NCBI GenBank assembly: GCA_933228895.1
Contig: OW121854.1
Coordinates: forward strand, 56,028,609-56,092,608
Length of the DNA stretch: 64,000 nucleotides
Origin: Platycnemis pennipes
Lineage: Eukaryota > Arthropoda > Insecta > Odonata > Platycnemididae
Direction: 5' to 3'
In this document: positions 38,201 through 50,200 of the stretch, in pieces
How the letters are laid out: each line of letters starts with the position of its first letter
Numbering within the stretch: position 1 is the first letter of the stretch
Notes under the pieces: model-generated
Told to the model about the DNA's origin: nothing
The model's input: the letters and a program-made list of their open reading frames with translations, nothing else
Database searches by the model: none
Position numbers and translations under genes: made by a program

Positions 38201-41200
38201 GTTAGATTCAACAGTTTTTAACAGGTTTTTAACAGTTTTTTCGCAGGAGATCTTCAGCGGGTAAATATTGATAATGCATATCCATTTTCCATCATGAATT
38301 TTAACCCACAAATCATTTTATTCCCCTTCTAATAGGCTTTAGTTGTGACTCTGCCATGTTGGAAAATAATTTTATTAAAACAAATGCCACATTTCATTGG
38401 GTATTCAATCAATCAATGGGATGTTCATTTCGTATTTTTTCCAATTTCTTGTATTCCTAGTTTTTACTTCGTACAATAATCCCTGCCCATACTCTGTACC
38501 ATACTGTACACAATCTGTACCTCTACTCTGATGTAGACAATCTACCTGAAATCTGTACAGTAAAATGTTCTATAACACACAATTAGCACACAAAATCACA
38601 CAACTTGTACCACATGTACCAAATTTTGTACATAATTAGTGTACCAGTTATTCACACCAGTTGTACCTGAAATCTGTACAGCAAAAATGTTCTATAACAC
38701 ACTACTTGCACACTAAAAGCACACAAAAAATCACACAACTTATACCACATTTACCAAATTTTGTACATAATTAGTGTACCAGTTTTTCACACAAGTTGTA
38801 CACAAACATTTTCGCCAGGGCTGTTTTAAAAAAAATAGAAAATCAACATATTTAAAACTTTTACAAACCACAAATAAATTGAAAGCTCACTCAAAGGACC
38901 CAGGTTTCGGCACTAAGCACCATCATCATTTATTTTTGGTTTTTAAAAGTTGTGAATAAATCGATTTTCAACATGGAATTCCACAAAGTTACCAGTGAAC
39001 TACTTTTCTTATAACTCTCTATGTTTTTTTTTTTTCAAATTTTCAGCATGAAGCAATCCATTACAACCATATTGAAATTGCCAAGGAACTAATTGAAAAA
39101 GGGGGAGCATCAGTGAATACTCCCGGTGGTGAAAACTGTACACCTTTGCATAAAGCTGTTGCTATGAACGTGTTGGAAGGGATCAAACTGTTGTTGAAAT
39201 ATGGAGCTAATCCAAACCTTGTGGATATATATGGAAATATTCCACTGTAAGTAATACTTCATTTGATGACTTGGGTTAATTGTCTTAAGTCTAAAAAAAA
39301 ATGGGTTTAAACGTATCAAGCAATAGTTTCTTAAATCTAGCTTATGTTATCAGTATTAATATGTTTACTCTCCAGTCTCTAGCTCTGTTTTTGGTGGTGA
39401 ATGAATTGGCTTACATGAATCATGGTATATTTCTCATTCATACATTCAGTGACAAAGAACTGGGTTGCTACCATTCTTGTTTGGCTAGCAGCTACTGTGG
39501 CTGCTGCTATCTATGAACTGTGAATTAGTTGCTAATGTGTTTTTGAGCATATTACATGTCAGGCATTATTTTAACTATTCATTCATCTATATTGTGATGA
39601 CTGGCTCACGGCTGCGTGACTTAAGGCCACGAGGGCCGCACACAAAATTCCCTTCCTCCTCTCCTGCCACGAGGAGCGCATGGTGATCTTGCCTACCTGC
39701 GCCGAGTAATTACGAGGTCTTCTATCCCGAAAGGGAACTACATTTGCTGCGGGGGGTTCTCGATTGCACCCACACTCAATGAATTCCTCGTAACACACGT
39801 TCTTATCACTCGAGCTAAAGGTCATGGAAATCTAAGGGGAGGTGTCGACATTAGGCAAGGAAATAATCGACCAACTTCACAATTTCTGGTATGAACATGA
39901 AGATATTGCTCCTATATGAGGTAGCACGATAGGGTAGTTTCCTATTATTTTTTAATTGTCTTGATCGAAAGTTTATAATCTCTGGAGTACGTGTTTTAAG
40001 CCGTTCGATTTTTAAATGACATTAAGTATTTTTCCTCATTAATTAAAAAAGTGAAAAAAATCAATGGCGCGAAAACGCGACGGCAAACTATTGCATGCCG
40101 GTTAATCCTACGTTTGACGTCAAACTATTTCCTCTACTTGCCACCAGGTGGTGCTGCGGACCCTTCCAAATAGACGCTGCACTGCGATAAAGCTTATGAA
40201 CAAGTATTGGAGGCATATTTATTCCGTTAATTAATTATAATTAACTTTTATTTATTTATTTATTATTACTTATGCAGTTGATTCTTTTAAAATCAGTTAG
40301 TATTCCTTTCACAATCATACCATGTAGTTCGCCCATCGCCGCACGACCTTCACGCCATGCTTCATCGTAGCGGTCATAGCAGAATACACAGCGAGCAGGA
40401 CGTCCTTGAGCTTTAAAAATGACTAATAATACCATGTTTAACTGAGAATACTTTTCCAACTTTGATAGTTTTTACAGGTTAATACTAATAAATATTCACT
40501 AGAGCTGAGGGGCCCTGAAATACAACGGTAAGTTCAGGAGATGAATTTTCCTATGCCTCGCAATGTTAACTACCTACCTGTTACGTCAGCATGAAGGCAG
40601 TGCACCCTGCCATTTCAGAGCCTTTTCAAATGGCCTTAAAATTAACATTTAATTCTCTAGTAAACTGGGATTTCTCAATACAAACTTTTTGCGTAAATTA
40701 AATTCATTTCTGGCAGGGCACAAATCGCAATCAATGAAGTCTGTTTTCTTTGATGAAGGAAACTACCCTATTCATGTTTTCATAAAACAATACACGTTGT
40801 GCAAAATTTAAATGACACAACACAGTGGATGAAAGATGATATGACAGTTTGGCAGTATGAACCCTTATGAGTTTGAAGATATAAACTATTACATTTAAAT
40901 GAAAGGTGGAACTCTTAAATAACAGCAAAAGGAGACAAGTGGGCACTAGGAAATGGGAACACGTCCCCCTTCTTGTGATTAACAATATAATTAATTACGT
41001 GACGGGTACAAAAATGGGGAAAGTTGATTGAACCAATGGGCAGAGTTCATCTTCTGAGGGCAGCGTGATTCTGGCAGGGACAGAGGGGATTACTCACTGC
41101 AGGGAACACTTTCACTGTTCATGTAGTGGGGTGTCGTAGTCTCTGGAACTACGTAGGGGAGACGCTGGGGGGGACATTTTAGTGGAGCAGTAGCAGGGCG

Positions 41201-44200
41201 ACAGGCTACTTATCGGGCTAGGAACAATGTTTCTGGACGATGTGGATGGTGGTGGGGCAGAGACAGGAAACAGGATTTGGCAGTGTCGATCCCAGCTGAG
41301 GTAACGGTGCAGCAAGTCCTTCAATCAGGGTGCTGTGGGTGCAAGTGTCTTCTCCTCAGCGCACCTTCGACCCTTGCGGCTACCTTGACAATCAGCCTTT
41401 GTTGCGGCACTCCGGTTATTCTGTCTCAGGCCCTTCAGGGTAGGCTTGTGCGATGAAAAAATTTCATCGAAATGCTTCGATGACGATGGCTGTCATCGAT
41501 CATCGAATAGAGTGTACACAATGATCAATGAATATTGATGATCGATGAATTATGATGATCGATGAATTATGATGATCGATGAATGTCGATGATCGATGAA
41601 TTACGATGATCGATGACTATCAATGATCGATGAATTACGATGATCGATGACTATCGATGATCGGTGCAGATGTCTCGGTTGGCAGTTTGGTGTGGCTATT
41701 AAGTGAAGACTGAATTGGGTCAAACTTAATTGAGATGGACAAGGCCTATTTTATAAGAGGGAAACAAGCACCGAGTCAGAAATCAAGCAACAACTCTTTG
41801 TTGTGCTATAATACAATTCTCATATCCGCATTTTCATCGGTGAGTACAAGATGGTCGTCCAACACAACGTTTCCTGCATCGCTGAAGAACCGCTCTGATG
41901 ACGTTGAAGCGGCAGGAATACAGAGGCATTTCTTCGCGTACTTCTGAAGGCGGGGATAAACATCCTTCCTGTCCTTATACCAATGTAGGACGTTCGAAGA
42001 TTTGGATAAATCTGGGACCTCCTTGTACTTGTGGAGCTTCGCCAGAAGGGGTCATGAGCAGTGGTAGCATTTTTCGTGTCAGCAGCACATCACGACTCAT
42101 CGACATCAATGATTCGCATCAACTCATCGAGTCATCGACATCGATGATTCGCATTGACTCATCGACATCGGTGATTCTTATCGACTCATCGCAGTCGATG
42201 GTCGATGACATTCATCGTCATTGATTTCAGTCATCGCACCGCAATGACTGAAATCATCGTCGATGACTTCGATTAATCGACTCATCGCACAAGCCTACTT
42301 CAGGGTGTAGGGTGGACTAGCCTCATCCATTTATCACTACCAAATGGACATCTCCAATCACTCGGTGTCCCTACTCTGTCCAGGTGTGACTCTCTTTTCA
42401 TAGACAGCTCTCAGCTCTCTCGGCTTGTAGTTTCAGCATCAATCATCAATCAACTCCCAACTCATGAAACAAGCAAATGCATGGCTGGGAATGAGAAAAA
42501 TGTGAATCAGAAGTGGCTCCCTTCTTCCTCCGTCCAGCCCTTTTATCCTTTTATAGAGAGGGAGGAACAAAATGGTAATAGGTTGAGATCATTACAATAT
42601 GGACAGTTAATCAGGCTGTTTTCTTGTGATTTGAGTGGCTATGGACATCTTATCCCTGATTTTGATGGTTTTTGTGTGTGGGTGTTTTTTTATTTTCTTT
42701 TAGCCCCTTACAAGGACAAGATACAGTACATATAATGAAATTGTGGTCATGATTTATGATTGACCTCTAGTTATTGCTCATATGGCAAATTAAGGCTAAT
42801 TGACCTCTATTTGTTTTCTAATCAGTGAATATGATGTAAATTAGTTATAAGTTGTTACAGTTCATTAATATATTTGTTCTTATTTGGAAAATAACCATCT
42901 TGGGAAGGCACTTAAATGTCATCAACGGGGGTCATAACAAGGTCTTGATGGGTTCTCATTTTGAATTTAACCTTTCTTCTGGCTACTTATAATTTACTAG
43001 TTGTTACTATGTGCTGTTTTCATACGGCATTTCAAGTTTATGTATTGATGAAGATGACTTTTTCAGTGACTATTCACAGTCTGATGAAGTGACCAGAATG
43101 TTGGAAAAACATTCTGCTGATTTTACAAAAAGCAGTGTGTTGGATCCTTTATCAGAAGAGCCAGAGGTGGATGAAGAGCGAGTTGTGCTCTTTGGAGATG
43201 GGCTCTCAAAAAATAATCTGAAGTTGCTTGGAAATTTGTCATCCCTGATTCCTGGATCAAGAGTTTCTCATTCATTCACGTAAGAAGTTACTAATTTTAA
43301 TCTTAAGAACCTAGTTGAATTGACTTGTAACTGCCTTTCAGTTTTAGTGATTTGTCCTCTTCAAATACTTGTATTATTTGCTTCATGATGCATGCACCCA
43401 ATCTATTTAGTGATTCTTTGTTGATAAATGGATATACTCCAAAGTTCACTTAAATACTGGTTTTTTAAAACTTTTTTTTTCAATAAATTATTTTCGGTAA
43501 TATTTTTTCAAAAATATGTGACAAATTAATGGGCTTATTCTTGTATTGAGTTTTATTGTATGGTGCCCCTTCTGGTGAAGAAGACTGCATTTTCATAAAT
43601 CATTTAATTAAGTTTTCTCCTAATACACATGACATTCTATTATATGTGGAATATTCAGTTGTCTTAGTTTGTATGAAATCATTTTAGAATGCAGGGCCTT
43701 TAGATAAAGTATAATGTGTCTGGATGGTATTTAATATTAAACTGAAAAGACTTCCTGTAAATTGTTTTTCATCTATGTAGTTGTAATCTTTTTGAACAGC
43801 ACTCTTTTAGTTGCAAAGTAGTCTTCCTATGTATCATCGACCTTACTGCTGCCACTGTTAATGTTCAACATTAATGGCTGTAGATCTGAGTTGAAAGAAT
43901 ATGATTCAGGGAAACCTAATTAAAACAAATTTAGAGGAGCCTACATTTTGACACTAGACTGGGAACAGAGGAAACGACCCTGATGAGCTGGCATCATGTG
44001 CTTACGGATGCAATAACATGCTCGACACAATAAAGATTTTGAGCTTAAGAGTGAAACATCATCCATAGTTATTAATTGCATGGGCAGATGAAAGATCAGT
44101 CTTATTTCATCACTTGATGAAAGAAATATCATCGTACTGTTTCCAGACATAAAACATGATCTTGGAAAATGGGCAAGTTATGGTAAATTAGGCTTTTTTT

Positions 44201-47200
44201 TAAATTAAACATTGCCCTATGAGAAATATATTCCACTCAACAGGAATACATTGTCCATAAAGGGAAAATTTGCAAGGTCCCTGCTATAATGATGAAGCCA
44301 TAATCAGTAGTATTGTTAATATTTGCAATGGCCTCTTGATACCAGGGGGCTTATTACAGAACTCGGGTCGTTATATATCGTAGGCATTATATACCGACTG
44401 TCCGGGTTGAAAAATATCAACCCCAGCGATTACAGAACTCTGGGTCGGTATTTGGAATAAGGCGTTAAAATGGAATAACGACGGGAATGACCATGTATGA
44501 CAAATTTCGCATACCTCACTCCCGAAATTTTCATTGACCAATGAGATGATAGACGTTCCTAGTGATACCGTGGACCAGCCGCAGACGACGAAAATTACGT
44601 GGAAGACTGAATGTCCTGTATATTTGGGAATATATAAAAAATTAGTTAAATATTCGCGATGGACAGAGAGTACGTGTTTGAATTATGAGTTATTCGAAAA
44701 AGTAATGATGTAGGTTTTTTGTTATTGATACTTTTATGCGATCAGCTGGCAGAAATACATTGTGCGAAAGCGTATTACAAAGCGTATGCGTGAAGAGTGA
44801 GTTTTCTTTCGACTTTAGTGGAAAATGGGAAACACTTTCAAAGCTTGCGAAGAGTTTAAGTGCAAATTGCCCTAATTAAATGTTGATTGGTGTTCCATAG
44901 CCGTATTTTCACCTAACGCACAAGATAAAAAAAATCAAAGACACTTTACATGCATGTTAAGGCGTAAAATGCACTCTTCATTTGCTCCATAATGATTCCA
45001 CAGTAAAAGCATTTGGTTACGAAAGTAACTCGTTATATTTTTTATTAAAAAAAGGATTTTAATCACACTCACTCAGTAACAGGAAAACTTTTTTTTCACG
45101 CGACTTCATTAATTTTCGTTTGTGGTTATTTTTTCTCTGTATTTATTTTTATTGCATTTTTCTATTAGTCTGCAGAAGAGGCAAATTCTAGAAAGGAGTT
45201 TGGTATAAGTTCACCTAATATTTTGTTACTTAAGTATTGACTTCAAATGTTTTCCATATATCATTACTTCACTTTACATATCTTAAGTTTGGGTAGGAGA
45301 TTATCCAAATTATTATTTGATTTTTTACCTTTATGGTAAAAGAAGACCGCTATTTTTACGATTTTATTTATTCTTAATCTGTGAAGGCAATAAGTTGCCA
45401 TTACTTTCAAGAAGTTTCTTATTTCATTTCTGTATGTATGCTTTATCTCTCTTGAGGATCTTCACCTTGACATGGTGAGAGAGCTTGAAGGTTTTAATTG
45501 AGAGAGCAATGGCAGCAGCAATACAGGGAGCCCTTCATTATCTCTAAAGAAACACAATTCTGTTGATTGTAAGCGTCCCTGAGCGTTGTTGTACTGAAAG
45601 TCACTCTGCATTAAGTGATATTTGACTAAGTGCTGTTTATGTAAATGACATACTACATCTATACCGATATTGCATGAATGCATGCATAAGTGCTCCCTAT
45701 GTAAATCTTTAGAACAGTCATACCAGAAACCTCTCAGTAAGAACCTGACCACGAAAGATCCAAATGCTTGACATTCTCATACATCAACATGTACACCATT
45801 TATAACTCCTACTCATTTCATTTTCATCAGTTTATACTTACTCAGTTCATGAGAAAAATATTATGATAGCATGAATATAATCCTATGTCAACCGAGGAAG
45901 AAAGAGTGAAAATCTAAAATAGCATTTGGCTTATAGATCAGTTGATTTTGCAAATTACTGCAAAAATAAGTTATTTTGACAAAGACCTAATATATACTAT
46001 CCAAATTAATAGACTGAAAAATATTTTTTTCTAATATTTACATTAGGATATAAAATTCATTTCAAGAAAAGAAGCATGTGCAACACACCAACAAATATGA
46101 TAACAACCCAAAGGAACACCTTTTCATTTGCTACCTGTGAAAGAAATTTGAGAGGGTTTCATAGCAAAAAAATTGATATGAAAATAACTTGCATGTATCG
46201 TCACTTTAGAATAGTAGGTAATTTTATTCAAAGAAAAGTACTAACTACATTTCAAATAGATACAAGCATTAAAGTTTTCAATTATTTTTTAAATATGAGG
46301 CCAATTCCAATAAGTTAATTAACACAAGGAAATATGCAGATTACAAGAGGGATTTTGTCTTGTGAATTTGTGAGAATTAGAAGGCAGAGGTTATTCATCA
46401 ATAAACCAACTATTGCTGGACGAATACCTATGATGATAATTGCCGGAGAGATCAACAGAGATTGATTGATTCTTCCATTGGAAAATGAGACTCCCATTGG
46501 TGTGCATTCCACAACTTAATGAGTAAAGATACTGATGTCCCAACTCCGATTGGCTCACAAACTTTGACTTTACCTATGCACATGTACAATGCATTGGCTT
46601 AGCAGGTTCACCACGTGAAGGAGGGTGTATGAGTTGATTTGAAGAGGCTGAGAGCTCATATATCACCTTATATTCCCTTTCAAAACCCTTTTGATCCCAT
46701 TGTTGCCACAATACCCTGAAAAAGTAAACAGGCATTACATTCTCTGAAGGAATGTTTCTCGGGCTTTCCACTGGTTAATAGGTTCGATTACTGCCAAGTG
46801 CACTCAGAAGCCCTGAAGATTAAGAGTGAGTTGCTCTTTGATAACATTGGCAGTATTGCAGCCTATTAACCGGTGGCAAGCCCGAGAAACATTACCTCAT
46901 AGTATTCGCTGGGAAAATACTAGATCTTATAGACATTACATTCAATAAAATACATTTATCATTGTTTCATGGAACTGCAGAAACATGAAAAATCAAAATT
47001 ATATTTCCTATGTCCCTTTCCAAAAGAGGGGTCATAAAAAACCACGTGCTTTCACTGTGATTCATATCTTACACCCATAGCAAGGCTTGCATTACCATAG
47101 AAATGTGAATAAACTATTGCAGTTAAGATCACCTAACAACACTGCTTATATAATTCTATGAGGATGATTGGAAATGTTTTTAAATTACTTGTCAATTATG

Positions 47201-50200
47201 TGGCATTAACTATAGTTCCAATGGTGCTATTGGTCTTCACATATTGTATAACTTTAGTCACTCACAACCTAGGTGAAATATTGATGAATAATTTGCTGCT
47301 GATAGTTTATGCCAATGGTTAGTCTATCCCCATGGCCATTATAGTTTACCACAGAGAAATTCTCAAACTCAGCATCTTAAATGGAATGCATTCTATATTT
47401 ATAAATCTTCAACCTCTTCATTCACCCTCGGAGTCGCTGAAGCTAATGTGTGCAATCAATTGCACCAATAACTCAAGGGAACCCAGTCCCAGGAAAGAAT
47501 CTAGGAAATTGAATTTGTCAATGCAGAGCAGTAAATAGAAAGAACTGTGAACATATGAAAAGATGTTAACACAAATCAAACCTCTGTTGGATTTCTACTC
47601 TTTCCCAGTTTGTCTGTGGGAACTTGATTCATTCTCGAGAGAATGTCACAGAACCCTCTTGTAACTCTTTTTACACAGTTGCCCACAGAGGGCTGACTGA
47701 CAGATAGGGAAAAATCCTGTCCAACCCCTCTCTGGTAGCCTCCCTCTGCCAGGAAACGGAGGGTAGCAAGTGCCTACATACAACATGTAAGATTTAACTT
47801 TGAAAACAACAGTTAAAAAATATAACCTGCGAACCTATTGCGTTGATCAGCAATTGTAAAATTCATCTCAATTACCGTAAGTATTCAGTAGCGTGAAATC
47901 ACCAGCAAATCATCTAATCATGTTTTACTCGCCGTATTAAACTAAGAAAAGGGCATAATCTGTTTAAAATTGGCTTTTAAGGGAGTGTTTCGCGATGACA
48001 AATAATTGTTATGCATAGACGCTACTCATAGAGGAGTGATGACAGGAATGGAAATCACATTATGACAACTCGAGCAGTTGGTTTTTACTCAAACATTAGC
48101 TTCTGCAATTTAACCGTCACCAAAGTTTTGCCTCGTGAAGATACGAATATAGTTAGTAACGAGAAATCACCTGTATGTAATCATGTCAATTATTCACTCG
48201 CAATCAAGAATAGAAATATTAATGGCTCCTTATGGGGGTGATTTGCGGAGATAGAAAAATGGTTATGCGGACCTACTACTATGTATGCAAATGAATTGCT
48301 TCACAATAACAAGAGTAAATAATATTTCCAGCTTACCTCAGTACACACGTACGTACGTATACAATGCAAATGAAAATGATACACAGCGATCGATTTCCCC
48401 CGGAAGAATTAAATAGATATATGAAATACACATTCATAATTAATATGGAATACCTGCACAATGAAGTCATTACCCGAGTTTGCACACTTAAGCCTGAAGA
48501 TTTCCTCCTCAAAGTTGGTCTTACACAGGTTAGACGTCTATGGGCTTGGAGACTCTGAAACACAGCCGAAAATCCTCATCTCTCGCCTCAAATTATGAAC
48601 ATCTCGGATCTTCCTCCTCTCCTGAGTCTTCCGCCTCCTTTCTTGGTGCATCTCTGTGATCATTGCTAACAGCAATCTTCTCGCTCTCACCCGCCGTGAC
48701 CAAATATGCTATGATCTTAGGGTAAAATAAGAAAACCCACGACTGTTATAGTTCAGACAAAGTCGAAAATTATTTGGATTTCAGTCCTGCATCCTTAGAC
48801 TAACTGCCAACTCCATAAATATAAGTAATAACAATAAAACCAACCTGCCAATACTCACCCGAACACTGCTGCCAGACAACTGCTAATGATTAACGATAAA
48901 GCATTAATTTAGAAGCTCGGAAATATTTTTAAAAGCTTTCGCCAGTTACAGAATGTTGAAAATGGTTGATCGATTAATTATTCGACTCAAAATATTTGAT
49001 CCTATTACTATATACCTTTCCAGTAGGTAGGCTGAAATCCCAAAACAATACCGCCATTTTGGTCGTTATCAGAATAAGGCCACCTCCAAAGCCGTCCTTA
49101 TTTTTGGGACGTTATTTATCTACCCTACACGTCATAACGCCGGCCTTATGAGTTCCGTAATCGCTCGGGTCCTTATAGTCTCGACCGGTCGTTATAATAA
49201 CGTCTTTCACCACATAACGCCGTCCTTATAAGTTCCGTAATAAGCCCCCAGAGGTAGAATCCACTGACAAAACGTGACAACACGGTCTTTAGGCTTTTTC
49301 TTTTACATTGCTGTAGAGCTATCTTTCTTTTAATAATGATAATTACGGTTTCATTATTATTTTATTTATTAACTAAAAATTTTGTATTGGAGTATGACTT
49401 CATGTGAATAGATTAGTGTAAATGTTCCATCTAAATAGATAGCGTTGACCACATAAAGTGGTCCAAGCTGACAGGGTGTAATGTTATTATATGAATAAAA
49501 TTAAAAGTATGCAACTATAAATTTTGCTTTGTAGAGGTTCGATTGGTGGAAAGGGGAACTATTTCTTATGGAGAGATTTTGTTAGCATAGGAGGTTTTTT
49601 TTGTAGTTAGTATCAGAGCTTTTGTTTTCTTGAGGTCTTGTTTTCTTCTGCCAATCAAACAGTTGGGACTAGAGGCACAGTTCATTATCAGGAGGTTTTT
49701 GTTATAAAGGAGTTTGTTAAGTAGAGGTTTTACTGTACCATCATTGGTGCTGGCATTAATTTTTGACAAGGGCCCATGTTCTAATGTTAAAGTATGACTA
49801 ACTTGTGATGAAATTGGTTGACATTTTAGATGGAACTAAAGCTCAGTATGACTCACATTCTTACTACAGCTCTGACTTATACCTAGTTTCACTGCTGAAA
49901 TTGATTGGCTGCATACATCTCATACGCATATTCCGTTGTTTCAGGCGTGACTTCATGGAATTTGCTTAGCATATTGAATGAGAAGCAGTAACTTTGTAAT
50001 TCCACATGTATTTATTTCAAACGACCTAGGTTTCGACGTAGCACGTCATCATCAGGTCTGACCTGATGATGACGTGCTACGTCGAAACCTAGGTCGTTTG
50101 AAAGGTCTGACCTGATGATGACGTGCTACGTCGAAACCTAGGTCGTTTGAAAGGTCTGACCTGATGATGACGTGCTACGTCGAAACCTAGGTCGTTTGAA

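Larger units (their letters stand above)
32941..38820. mobile_element. Symmetric 5.88-kb element with CCCTGGCGAAAA termini
   Basis: Left end CCCTGGCGAAAATTTTTGTG and right end (reverse complement) CCCTGGCGAAAATGTTTGTG pair with one mismatch. CT flanks both ends (32939-32940, 38821-38822). From each end inward come GTAC-rich tandem repeats (33022-33215; 38470-38815) and AACAGTT palindromic arrays (34053-34275; 37857-38255). The middle contains a TCTGTAAC array, a coding-like fragment (34854-35185) and a nested antisense RNase H LINE (36135-37640). It fills most of BARD1 intron 4. That it is one transposon is inferred from symmetry; the transposase family is unknown. Confidence 0.6.

Noticed and set aside
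41520..41665. CRISPR-like regular repeats
   Set aside because: Short 17-bp units with no unique spacers, in a eukaryotic hAT element; tandem array, not CRISPR.
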